Assembly: GCF_001455205.1 (NCBI RefSeq)
Contig: NZ_CP013341.1
Span: forward strand, 2,666,001-2,730,000
Direction of reading: 5' to 3'
Source of the DNA: Nitrosomonas ureae
Lineage (GTDB): Bacteria > Pseudomonadota > Gammaproteobacteria > Burkholderiales > Nitrosomonadaceae
DNA length: 64,000 nucleotides
How positions within the stretch are numbered: the first letter of the stretch is position 1; the number at the start of each line of letters is the position of its first letter. Positions 55,056 through 63,878 of this stretch are shown in pieces. Made by a program: the position numbers and the translations under genes. Below the pieces are notes generated by a model. That model ran no database searches. It saw only the letters and a list, made by a program, of their open reading frames with translations, and was not told the DNA's origin.

Positions 55056-57776
55056 TTGCATCGAAACAGTAAGAAGCCTCAGCGTCAACGCGGATATCGG
55101 CCATTCATCAACACCACGGAGTTAGTTCCATCAGCAAAATCAAGAAATACACTCCAGGCATTGACTTCCGCGGCATTGGTTTTGCCCGGCTTGTTGTTAT
55201 CGTCGGGGCATGCAGCAGGAAAAGATCGAGTCAATTTTCAATATAGCCGTTATCAGGAAGGCGAACGTAACCTACTTGGCGCTCCCAATAATTTAAAACC
55301 CATTTCAGCCGATGTTTTGCATGGCAGCGGGATTTTTTCGCTCAGCGACCGCACCAAATTTACGTTTGGATATACCCAAGACACGTGGTCCGGTGCAACG
55401 CCGGTCACTATTACGCCATTGGCCACCGATGGAGGTAATCGTCCCTATACAGTTAATGGGACAGTGGTTGGTGCTTCTCCCATTCTCAACAGCAACATAC
55501 TTTTAGATCGGGATTTAAATCCTATCGGACGCGATCCCATTACGAAACAATTAACTGGCGATATCGATACTCGATCGGTATTAGTCATGTCCTCTGCTTC
55601 CCCGGAAACACGCCGCCAGGCCAATTTTGGTTTGAGCCATGAATGGAACGAAGCAGCAATCAATGTGGGTGGAGGATTTTCACGGGAAAGAGATTATCAG
55701 TCGAGCTTTGGTTCTATCGGTGGCCGTCTGGATTTTAATCAGAAACTGACCAGTGTTAAATTTGGTGGGGGCTATACGTCCAGTAAAATCGGCGCCATTC
55801 TCGATCATGATTCATCGCCTTATATCACCAAAACTGCATACGAGTCGCAGATTGTCAGGCGCAGCGGTTCGGAGATTCTGCGAGGCGATCGGCAGGACTG
55901 GGTAACGAATATTGGTTTAACCCAGGTATTGAACAAGAATGCATTGATCGATGCTAATATCGGTTATACGCATAGTTCCGGCTTCCTGGAAAATCCCTAT
56001 AAAGCCACTTCGATCATTTTTATTGACCCGGCAAGTTTGAACAATAGTTCGATTACGGGTGATGTACGCGCATTGATCGAGCAACGTCCCGATATTCGTA
56101 ATCAGGTCGCACTAAATGCCAAATACATTCAATATATCAACTGGTTTAATGCCGCGATGCATTTGGGTTACCGGCTATCGGTCGATGATTGGGGAGTCAA
56201 TACGCATACGTTCGACGCCAGTTGGGTGCAACCGATTGGCAGCAGCGGATGGACGTTGACGCCCCGGATTCGTTATTACTCACAAGATGCTGCCAGTTTT
56301 TATCGACCCTATTTATTTTCTCAACAAACCTATAGCAGACAAGCAGTTGATAGTTTGGGACGAAAAATCTGGGTTGATCAGAATAATATAACTAAACAGT
56401 ATTTTGGCGAGACTCAATTTGATTTGGTTGACCAGAATGGTACTCCAGTTGATGGATTTCAGGTTAATGCACAACCTAAAATAACGTCATTCGATGCTGG
56501 AAAATTACCCGATCATTTTTCCAGTGATCATCGTCTGGCGGGATTTGGCGCATTAAGCGGTGGCGTGGTATTAAATAAAATGCTGGGCAAAGGTGTGGCA
56601 CTGGAAGCCGGTTTTGAATACTATACCCGCGCCAGCGCGATGCAGGTTGGCAGTGGCGGGAACAACAGTTTTGCCGATTTTGATTATTATGTGGCGAATG
56701 CCGCGATAAAGTTTGATATTGAGCCGGCTACTTCCTCGCCGATGGTCGGCTCCGGCGGATCTTCCACACCGCATACGCATGCTTCGCCGCATCATCACGC
56801 GATGCCTCCTGCGGGGGTTATGTTTGGTCATATGCTCGATAAATCCGGAGATTTCATGGCGGGTTATCGGTTTATGTACAACTGGACCGGTGGAAATATG
56901 ATGCATGGCACGCACAAAGTGAATGATCAGGCTATTGTTGACCAAGGTTGCGGCAGCGAATCTTGCCGGTTTGTGCCGACATTCATGGATATGCGCATGC
57001 ATATGGTTGATCTCATGTATGCACCGACGCAGTGGTTCAATGTCATGTTGATGCCGACATTCATGGATATGGATATGAATTTGCGCAGGCTGGATGGGGC
57101 TCCGCCCCCTAAACCGGGCGTGCATGAACATACCGGTGCGGCCGGGCATGAGACCGGCGCAGTGGGGGATACTTATTTTTCATCACTGATAAAATTGCTG
57201 GATATTCCCGGTCATCGTGTGCACGTGAATCTTGGATTCAGCGCACCGACTGGGAAAGTGGATATCGAGCTGCGCCGCATCGCTAAGATTGATGGTGGAT
57301 TGATCCACTTTGGCATGCAACTGGGCAGCGGCACTTGGGATTTTACCCCGAGCCTGACTTATACGGGTGACCATAACCGTTGGTCGTGGGGTACGCAATT
57401 CAGCGGTATCAAGCGTTTGGAAGCACAAAATAAATCCGGCTACCGCTTGGGTGACCAATTTCAGGCGACAACCTGGGGCGGCTACGACCTGACGCATTGG
57501 TTGACTGCCACAGCACGGGGTGCTTACACATGGCAAGATGTCATACATCGGGATTTTAACCAATTCAATGCGCGTATCGGCCCGATGGATTTTCCATCCA
57601 ATTACGGTGGGCAATTTTTTGATCTGGGATTTGGTGTCAATGCGCGGATTCCAGGCGGACGTTTTGCCGGAAACCGGTTCGGAGTTGAGTGGTTGCAACC
57701 CGTCAGGAACGATTTCAATGGATTTCAGCTTGACCGGCAGGGAATGCTGTCGGCAACCTGGAGTTATCAGTTTTAA
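55056..57776 (+). CDS. DUF3570 barrel fused to a Met/His-rich barrel
   Basis: A 906-residue outer-membrane-type protein. It starts with TTG (GAGGT 9 bp upstream) and a long basic n-region before a hydrophobic signal (ALVLPGLLLSSGHAAG). The first ~540 residues match DUF3570 (YRYQEGERNLLG-like opening, TFGYTQDTWSGATP). From about 570 a second barrel follows with PHHHAMPPAGVMFGHMLDK, GGNMMHGTHK and MRMHMVDLMYAPTQW, the Met/His-rich type seen near copper efflux genes. It is about twice the usual DUF3570 length, so it looks like a fusion. SGAT at 112-115 resembles the ApbE flavinylation motif. It ends in Phe. Confidence 0.85.
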   Translation: MHRNSKKPQRQRGYRPFINTTELVPSAKSRNTLQALTSAALVLPGLLLSSGHAAGKDRVNFQYSRYQEGERNLLGAPNNLKPISADVLHGSGIFSLSDRTKFTFGYTQDTWSGATPVTITPLATDGGNRPYTVNGTVVGASPILNSNILLDRDLNPIGRDPITKQLTGDIDTRSVLVMSSASPETRRQANFGLSHEWNEAAINVGGGFSRERDYQSSFGSIGGRLDFNQKLTSVKFGGGYTSSKIGAILDHDSSPYITKTAYESQIVRRSGSEILRGDRQDWVTNIGLTQVLNKNALIDANIGYTHSSGFLENPYKATSIIFIDPASLNNSSITGDVRALIEQRPDIRNQVALNAKYIQYINWFNAAMHLGYRLSVDDWGVNTHTFDASWVQPIGSSGWTLTPRIRYYSQDAASFYRPYLFSQQTYSRQAVDSLGRKIWVDQNNITKQYFGETQFDLVDQNGTPVDGFQVNAQPKITSFDAGKLPDHFSSDHRLAGFGALSGGVVLNKMLGKGVALEAGFEYYTRASAMQVGSGGNNSFADFDYYVANAAIKFDIEPATSSPMVGSGGSSTPHTHASPHHHAMPPAGVMFGHMLDKSGDFMAGYRFMYNWTGGNMMHGTHKVNDQAIVDQGCGSESCRFVPTFMDMRMHMVDLMYAPTQWFNVMLMPTFMDMDMNLRRLDGAPPPKPGVHEHTGAAGHETGAVGDTYFSSLIKLLDIPGHRVHVNLGFSAPTGKVDIELRRIAKIDGGLIHFGMQLGSGTWDFTPSLTYTGDHNRWSWGTQFSGIKRLEAQNKSGYRLGDQFQATTWGGYDLTHWLTATARGAYTWQDVIHRDFNQFNARIGPMDFPSNYGGQFFDLGFGVNARIPGGRFAGNRFGVEWLQPVRNDFNGFQLDRQGMLSATWSYQF

Positions 57777-57822
57777 CGGGTTGGGTCATTAAAAATTAAT
57801 TTACTGAGTGGTTATTTGATTT

Positions 57823-58731
57823 GTGAGGGCGCAATTAAAGTACTATCACTACGATTTCAGTGCAATGGGCTCGCCTTGCTCGATCCAGCTTTATGCCCAT
57901 CATGAAAAAAAGGTCAAACGCGCCGCCAAGTCAGTCATGGATGATGTGTATCGCCTGGAAGCAAAATACTCCCGTTACCGCACCGACAGTTTTCTATCCG
58001 ATATAAACCGCATTGCAAAACAAGGCGATCGCATCCGTGTCGATGATGAAACTGCGGGATTGCTTGATTATGCCAACACCTGTTATCAGCAAAGCGATGG
58101 CCTGTTTGACATTACTTCCGGGATTTTGCGGCGCGCCTGGGATTTCAAGTCTGGAGATATACCTGATCCGGAAATAATTCAATTGCTTCTGAATAAAATA
58201 GGCTGGCATAAAATTAGCTGGCAGCGCCCGGTTCTGAGGTTCATGGCTTCGGACATGGAAATTGATTTCGGCGGCGTGGTCAAGGAATACGCTGTCGATC
58301 GCGCTGCTTCACTATGCTGGGATGCCGGCATACATCATGGACTGGTTAATCTTGGAGGAGATATCAGAGTCATCGGCCCGCATCCGGACAGCAGTCCTTG
58401 GCGCATTGCCATTCGTCATCCGCGTAATCCGGAGGGTTTGTTGCAAACACTTTTATTGCATTCCGGAGCATTGGCGAGTAGCGGGGATTATGAACGGTGC
58501 ATCATACTGAACGGTATTCGATATGGCCATGTGCTCAATCCAAAAACCGGCTGGCCGGTGCAGTATATGGCAGCGGTCAGCGTGCTGGGTGAGTTTTGCG
58601 TGGTTGCCGGCAGTGCGTCCACTATTGGCATGCTGAAAGGAGAAGATGGAGCCGAATGGCTCAATACTTTGGGCTTGCCACACTTGTGGGTAAATGTGAA
58701 TGGGGAATCCGGAGGGTCGTTGATGGCGTGA
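57823..58731 (+). CDS. apbE: FAD:protein FMN transferase
   Basis: A 302-residue ApbE, which attaches FMN from FAD to a Thr or Ser of an exported protein. GTG start. Motifs: YRLEAKYSRYRTDSFLSDIN, FDITSGILRRAW, DFGGVVKEYAVDRA, LVNLGGDIRVIG and SSGDYERC. Unlike most ApbE proteins no signal peptide or lipobox is encoded, so as read it would stay in the cytoplasm. Last gene of the cluster; the SGAT-bearing DUF3570 protein just upstream is the obvious candidate acceptor. Confidence 0.9.
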   Translation: MRAQLKYYHYDFSAMGSPCSIQLYAHHEKKVKRAAKSVMDDVYRLEAKYSRYRTDSFLSDINRIAKQGDRIRVDDETAGLLDYANTCYQQSDGLFDITSGILRRAWDFKSGDIPDPEIIQLLLNKIGWHKISWQRPVLRFMASDMEIDFGGVVKEYAVDRAASLCWDAGIHHGLVNLGGDIRVIGPHPDSSPWRIAIRHPRNPEGLLQTLLLHSGALASSGDYERCIILNGIRYGHVLNPKTGWPVQYMAAVSVLGEFCVVAGSASTIGMLKGEDGAEWLNTLGLPHLWVNVNGESGGSLMA

Positions 58732-58804
58732 GCAGAAATATATGATTTGGCTCTACCTATTTTCTGAAAAATGATTAAACTGCTGAGTTTAATTACATTC
58801 ATCA

Positions 58805-60055
58805 ATGAGCCATTTTATGACAATAGGGTATTTTAATTTAGCCATACTGACCAGCGTTGCAACGCTGTTCTTTTGTGTATCTACTGCCAAAGCGCAGCCG
58901 GAAGAATGCGTTGATTTGACGGCACCCGTTACGTTGATTGAATCCAATGGTTTGGTGTGTTTGCAAAAAATCATCGTGAGCGATTCATTTGGCGATCAAT
59001 TATATAAAGCATCGCTACAGTGGTTAGGGGCGGATAATCCAAATCGGTTTTTATTGCTGAATGCGGAGTTCGACGATGTCTCCGAAACGAATAGCCCAAC
59101 GTTTTCTTTTCTCACAGGTGTGCTGACTTTGCCAAAGGTTGATTTTCCCAAGCTTTATGGGACTGAGCGTTATACGGTGAGCTTGACCTGGGTGACCGAT
59201 GCCAATGATGCGACAGTGGATGCCGTTTCTGTGTTTGAGCTGAATTCAGTCGCGTTGTACAACAATCCCGATTATGTGCCCAATGTCACTTGGAAACCTT
59301 ATGGCATGTTGTTTCCTGAAGAGCGGCGGGCGGCCGATTTGCTGATTCGATCTATCCCGTATGCGCAACTCACTGATGCCATTTATGATTTTGATAATGT
59401 TGTGGTTGGCGCCTGGGAATTGATTAAATCCACTGGAACGAATTCCGGAATGGATGCAGGCGTATATAAAAACCGCGATACGGGCGAATTGGCACTGGTA
59501 TTTCGTGGCACTGAAACGTGCGATTTTCCATGCTCATTTAAGGAGCTGGAAGACACCGCACGAGATGCCATAGCGGATTTAGCCATCGGCACGGGTACGG
59601 TGAGCGATCAATTTAAGGATGCCTTCAGATTTGCTCAGGATGTAATGATTCTGCATCCGGATGAAAAGATTACGGTGGCAGGGCATTCTTTAGGAGGAGG
59701 ATTGGCACAAGCGATTGGCGCTGCTCTGGGATTGGAGACATTTGCTTTCAATTCCTCGCCGGTTCCGGACCATTTTTTTGATACTTATCCTAAATCCGTA
59801 ACAAACGAACAATTGCAAGAATTAATTTATGTGATTGCCGATGTCCATGACCCGGTTTCCAATACCGATGAAACAGGAAAGATATATTTGGATTCGCATC
59901 ATGTCACACCCTTGATTCAATTTAATTTTGAGTTGAGAGAGATTTTACCTACTCGCAATGTGGATCTGGAAGACTTGAGATTTGGCCGCCATAGTATTGC
60001 CAGGCTCACCGATAATGCGACCAGCCTGATGACCATTTATCAGGAAGGATGGTAA
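58805..60055 (+). CDS. Secreted class 3 lipase-like protein
   Basis: A 416-residue exported protein (signal to AKA, about residue 30). The C-terminal half is a lipase/Mbeg1-like alpha/beta-hydrolase with GELALVFRGTET (oxyanion region), nucleophile VAGHSLGGGLA (Ser about 295) and an Asp/His toward the end (DVHDPVS, SHHVTP). The N-terminal ~150 residues are beta-rich and unrecognised. Phospholipase or esterase activity is inferred. Confidence 0.85.
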   Translation: MSHFMTIGYFNLAILTSVATLFFCVSTAKAQPEECVDLTAPVTLIESNGLVCLQKIIVSDSFGDQLYKASLQWLGADNPNRFLLLNAEFDDVSETNSPTFSFLTGVLTLPKVDFPKLYGTERYTVSLTWVTDANDATVDAVSVFELNSVALYNNPDYVPNVTWKPYGMLFPEERRAADLLIRSIPYAQLTDAIYDFDNVVVGAWELIKSTGTNSGMDAGVYKNRDTGELALVFRGTETCDFPCSFKELEDTARDAIADLAIGTGTVSDQFKDAFRFAQDVMILHPDEKITVAGHSLGGGLAQAIGAALGLETFAFNSSPVPDHFFDTYPKSVTNEQLQELIYVIADVHDPVSNTDETGKIYLDSHHVTPLIQFNFELREILPTRNVDLEDLRFGRHSIARLTDNATSLMTIYQEGW

Positions 60056-60246
60056 CCAACGTGTTACTTCAAGTATTGCAATTTTTCCCCTTAGCAACGC
60101 GCTACTGTGTTGGAAATGTGTAATTGATTTCATGCAATGATAAGGTACTCAATAGCATAACTGGATATAGATCAGCCGGATGGTTGCAATTTATTGCTTG
60201 ATTTTTTGTCTGATAGCAGTGTCAGGAATCAACAAGAGAATGCACG

Positions 60247-61050
60247 ATGACAACTATTCGTTCTCCCGCAGTCGCCGGGTTTTTTTATCCTGCTGATGAA
60301 CAGCAGCTGAGGCAGGATGTGCAATTCCTGCTTGAAAAAGCAGATCGGCATGACTTAAAGCCAAAAGCATTAATCGTTCCACATGCCGGATATCAATATT
60401 CAGGCGCCATCGCGGCAACGGCTTATGCCAGTTTGCGCACGGCCGCTGCAAACCTACAGCGCGTAGTATTGTTAGGGCCAGCGCATCGGGTAGCCATGCA
60501 TGGTCTGGCTTTGCCAGGCGCGGATGTTTTTACTACACCACTGGGTGATGTAAACGTGGATACGGATTTAGTCAATGCAATCGCTCACTTGCCTCAAGTT
60601 AGCATTAGCAGAGCAGCCCATGCATTGGAGCATTCTCTGGAAGTGCAGCTTCCGTTCCTGCAAAGTGTATTAAATGAATTCACCTTCCTGCCATTAGCGA
60701 TTGGTATGGCGTCAGCCGAAGAAGTGGCTGAGGTGTTGGATTATCTCTGGGGCGATGAAGAAACATTGATTGTGATCAGTTCCGACTTATCACATTTTTT
60801 ACCCTATGCAACTGCGCAGCATATCGATATTCAAACGGTGCAATCCATACTGCAATTACAGCAGCCGATTGCATCCGATCATGCCTGTGGAAGTATAGCT
60901 ATCAATGGTTTGATAATTGCGGCGCAAAAACACGGCTTGATACCGCATTTGCTGGATTTGAGGAATTCCGGAGATACTACGGGAACTCGCGATCAAGTAG
61001 TCGGTTACGCAGCTATTGCGTTTGGCCAAGGAAGTAATCATGGTGCGTGA
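60247..61050 (+). CDS. amrB: AmmeMemoRadiSam system protein B (MEMO1 family)
   Basis: A 267-residue Memo-family protein with the LigB-like dioxygenase fold: SPAVAGFFYPAD opening, IVPHAGYQYSGAIAA, LLGPAHR, LEHSLEVQLPFLQ and ISSDLSHFLPY, with conserved metal-type His (H49 region, H81 region). Human MEMO1 binds iron or copper. First gene of a three-gene overlapping operon with the AMMECR1 and radical SAM genes. Confidence 0.95.
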   Translation: MTTIRSPAVAGFFYPADEQQLRQDVQFLLEKADRHDLKPKALIVPHAGYQYSGAIAATAYASLRTAAANLQRVVLLGPAHRVAMHGLALPGADVFTTPLGDVNVDTDLVNAIAHLPQVSISRAAHALEHSLEVQLPFLQSVLNEFTFLPLAIGMASAEEVAEVLDYLWGDEETLIVISSDLSHFLPYATAQHIDIQTVQSILQLQQPIASDHACGSIAINGLIIAAQKHGLIPHLLDLRNSGDTTGTRDQVVGYAAIAFGQGSNHGA

Positions 61051-61630
61051 TAACGATCCACAAGGAAGAATTTTACTGCAAATTGCACGTACAGCTATTG
61101 CACGCGCTTTGCATGTTCCTTGTGCAGCGGTAGCCGTGGAGGAACATATGTCTTGGCTTAGCAAGCCGGGAGCAACTTTTGTCACTTTAATCCAATACGG
61201 TGAATTGCGAGGTTGTGCCGGTTCTCTGAAGGCGTATGATCCATTGCTTGAAGATGTCAGCAATAATGCGCTCCTGGCTGCATTGCATGATCCTCGTTTC
61301 TTGCCGCTGGTGAAGGATGAGCTCGATACAATAAAGATTGAAGTTTCGTTGTTATCGCAATTGCAACCACTGACTTTTACCAGCGAAGCCGATGCTCTGG
61401 CACAGTTGCGTCCGAATGTTGATGGCATTGTGCTCGAATATGAACTTCATCGCAGCACATTTCTGCCTCAGGTATGGGGAGATCTGCCTAAACCCCAGAA
61501 ATTTCTTGCCAAGCTAAAACTGAAAGCCCGTTTATCTGAAGATTTCTGGTCTGAGAAGATTCAGTTATCTCGCTATACCGTCAGGAAATGGCGGGAAATA
61601 GATAATGTCAAGGAGTGTGCACATGGATGA
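61040..61630 (+). CDS. amrA: AmmeMemoRadiSam system protein A (AMMECR1 domain)
   Basis: A 196-residue AMMECR1-domain protein with the RGCAGSLKAYDPL signature, DPRFLPLVKDEL and KPQKFLAKLKLKA. The ATG at 61040 follows GGAAG and overlaps the memo gene by 11 bp. Biochemical function is unknown; conserved in all domains and always near Memo and the radical SAM gene in bacteria. Confidence 0.94.
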   Translation: MVRDNDPQGRILLQIARTAIARALHVPCAAVAVEEHMSWLSKPGATFVTLIQYGELRGCAGSLKAYDPLLEDVSNNALLAALHDPRFLPLVKDELDTIKIEVSLLSQLQPLTFTSEADALAQLRPNVDGIVLEYELHRSTFLPQVWGDLPKPQKFLAKLKLKARLSEDFWSEKIQLSRYTVRKWREIDNVKECAHG

Positions 61631-62720
61631 GCCGATTGGTGCAATGCAGCAACATCCCGCCAAGTATTGGCATTTGCTCGATGATGGCCGGATTCAATGT
61701 GATTTATGTCCGCGTGATTGCAAGCTGCACGATGGGCAGCGTGGAGCGTGTTTTGTTCGTGGGCGTTCCGGTGCTGCTATGGTGCTGACGACTTATGGGC
61801 GTTCATCCGGCTTTTGTGTTGATCCCATTGAGAAAAAACCATTGAATCAATTTTATCCCGGCAGCAGTATTTTATCTTTTGGCACGGCAGGTTGTAATCT
61901 TGCATGCAAATTTTGCCAGAACTGGGATATTTCCAAATCGCGGAACTTTGATAAATTGCAGGATCAGGCCAGCCCGGAAGCTATTGCAAGCTATGCCAAG
62001 CAGTATGGCTGCAAGAGTGTTGCATTTACCTACAACGATCCAGTGATTTTTGCCGAATATGCGATGGATGTTGCCGATGCTTGTCATACTGAGGGCCTCA
62101 AAACAGTTGCCGTGACTGCGGGCTATATTCATGCTCAACCTCGCCACGACTTCTTTGCCAAAATGGATGCAGCCAATGTTGATCTCAAGGCCTTTACCGA
62201 AGGATTCTATGTCAAGCAAACGGGGGCGCATCTGCAGCCTGTATTAGATACCTTAAAATACCTGAGACATGAAACCGATGTATGGCTTGAGCTGACAACG
62301 TTATTGATCCCCGGTTTAAATGATTCAGATCAGGAAATCGGTGCGATGAGCGAGTGGATTATTAAAGAATTGGGAACTGATGTGCCGCTGCACTTCAGCG
62401 CTTTTCATCCGGATTACAAACTGAGGGATATACCGCAGACACCGGCTGAAACCGTAATCAGAGCGCGGGATATTGCATTGAATGCCGGGCTAAACTACGT
62501 GTATACCGGGAATGTGCATTTTATTGAGGGCGACACCACTTTTTGTCCGTTCTGCAACGGTGAATTAATCGTGCGCGATTGGTATGAAATTAAACAATAT
62601 CATTTAACGTCTGACGGACGTTGCACCCATTGTAATGCAGCAATTGCAGGTCATTATGATCAATTTCCCGGTCAATTCGGCCGACAGCGTATTCCGGTCA
62701 GAATGGGAACGATGGTATGA
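61623..62720 (+). CDS. amrS: AmmeMemoRadiSam system radical SAM enzyme
   Basis: A 365-residue radical SAM protein. The ATG at 61623 follows AAGGAG and overlaps amrA by 8 bp. N-terminal Cys-rich knuckle (CDLCPRDCKL), the cluster motif CNLACKFCQNWDIS (CX3CX2C), VAFTYNDPVIF and a C-terminal CPFCNGELIVR and CTHCNAAI zinc-ribbon-like part. Related to pyruvate-formate-lyase-activating enzymes. The three coupled genes probably act as one complex; the reaction is not known to me. Confidence 0.94.
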   Translation: MDEPIGAMQQHPAKYWHLLDDGRIQCDLCPRDCKLHDGQRGACFVRGRSGAAMVLTTYGRSSGFCVDPIEKKPLNQFYPGSSILSFGTAGCNLACKFCQNWDISKSRNFDKLQDQASPEAIASYAKQYGCKSVAFTYNDPVIFAEYAMDVADACHTEGLKTVAVTAGYIHAQPRHDFFAKMDAANVDLKAFTEGFYVKQTGAHLQPVLDTLKYLRHETDVWLELTTLLIPGLNDSDQEIGAMSEWIIKELGTDVPLHFSAFHPDYKLRDIPQTPAETVIRARDIALNAGLNYVYTGNVHFIEGDTTFCPFCNGELIVRDWYEIKQYHLTSDGRCTHCNAAIAGHYDQFPGQFGRQRIPVRMGTMV

Positions 62721-62884
62721 CAATGCTAAGATTCGACTGCTCAGGGAGAATTTCCAGTCAGGCAAAATTGCCGCTATCCTGCAAGATTTAAGCGTTGCAG
62801 TACAGCTATCACCGGTCGGTTATTGAATATTAGCCTAAAAATACTATCTCTATAATTAAAAATAAGTAATTTATCTTATCTTTA

Positions 62885-63172
62885 TTATTCAGTTTCATCG
62901 ATCATGAATTGAAAACCTGCATCACTCAAGTCATCCAGCTCTAACACACTGTCTACCTCGGTTTCAGCTTCTAACCAATCCTGTACCATATCGGCCTCAT
63001 TATTACTAAATCCCCTTTTTTCAGCGCGGTAATAGGCTGAGGTTGCAATTGCTTCCTCGCGATCCATTAATTGATCTTTATGGGTTATCTGATTGGCCAG
63101 TATATTTGGTTCGTTTTTAGGTAATTTTGTACGGGATTTCTTGCTTACCGTTTCATTCAGTTTGCTAGACAT
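62885..63172 (-). CDS. DUF2934-domain protein
   Basis: A 95-residue cytoplasmic protein. The ATG at 63172 follows AAAGGAG; the frame extends 22 codons upstream. The core REEAIATSAYYRAEKRG and DMVQDWLEAETEV is the DUF2934 signature. Acidic C-terminus. Function unknown; common in environmental proteobacteria. Confidence 0.82.
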   Translation of the reverse strand: MSSKLNETVSKKSRTKLPKNEPNILANQITHKDQLMDREEAIATSAYYRAEKRGFSNNEADMVQDWLEAETEVDSVLELDDLSDAGFQFMIDETE

Positions 63173-63524
63173 GTGAGAATTCTCCTTTATTTTTCTGAGT
63201 AACGGGCATATCAGCTGATTACACTTCATGTTACTCATCCAATTTAGTAAGGGATTGAGAAATTATCGTTGTTGCTGTTATGGCGTTAAAATCGCTGTCA
63301 AGGTACTGATTAGCGAAATATGGATTATATTTTTTGTTTTTCTTCAGACTCGCGCCCAAATGCTTCCCAACAATTTTTAGATACATAACAAAAATAAAAT
63401 CAGTGTGTGTTGTCCAATGATTTAAATTTTAACAAAGGGCTTTAGTAACCGATTTGATATGAATCAATAATTGTTGAGAAATTAAATAAAATACTCCACC
63501 TGTGTTTGCGGCGAGGTATTTATT
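63173..63524. other. Intergenic gap
   Basis: About 350 AT-rich bases with no gene seen; probably holds the promoter of the DUF2934 gene. Confidence 0.4.
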
Positions 63525-63878
63525 TTAGGCAGATTCCTTAACCATGGATGAGGATTGCTTCTGGTAATCTTTTGAGAATTCCGCGTACATTCCTAATGTA
63601 CTGCAGATTTTCTGAAATTCGCTACGGATAGTGGCGGGAGATCTTTTTAAGTATGCAGCAAGAATCCGAGTATTTGTCGTTTCCAGAGTTAAACTTGCTT
63701 CCAGTAGTTCACGCAGGAATGGTGTTAGCAGTCTTTTGCCATCCAATGTTTCAATGAGGCGTGCTGCATGCATTCTTGCACGCCTCAGTTGACCCGTTTC
63801 ATAAAACTGCGGGTTATTTTTGCGCCGGTTTAACTGATAATTAATATTGCGTTGGGTTGCAATGGAGAGTTGTTTCAT
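63525..63878 (-). CDS. Small HTH protein, LuxR/GerE-like C-terminus
   Basis: A 117-residue protein. The ATG at 63878 has AAGGAG 8 bp upstream; the GTG at 63887 would be too close to it. The C-terminal half TNTRILAAYLKRSPATIRSE then FQKICSTLGM resembles the GerE/LuxR helix-turn-helix, without a receiver or sensor domain. The N-terminus is basic (QRNINYQLNRRKNN). Likely a small DNA-binding regulator; targets unknown. Confidence 0.7.
   Translation of the reverse strand: MKQLSIATQRNINYQLNRRKNNPQFYETGQLRRARMHAARLIETLDGKRLLTPFLRELLEASLTLETTNTRILAAYLKRSPATIRSEFQKICSTLGMYAEFSKDYQKQSSSMVKESA

Noticed and set aside
56571..57149. 192-codon minus-strand frame rich in His and Met codons
   Set aside because: Antisense shadow of the Met/His-rich barrel; no start signal.
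62635..62826. 63-codon frame overlapping the end of the radical SAM gene
   Set aside because: Out-of-frame overlap without a start signal.
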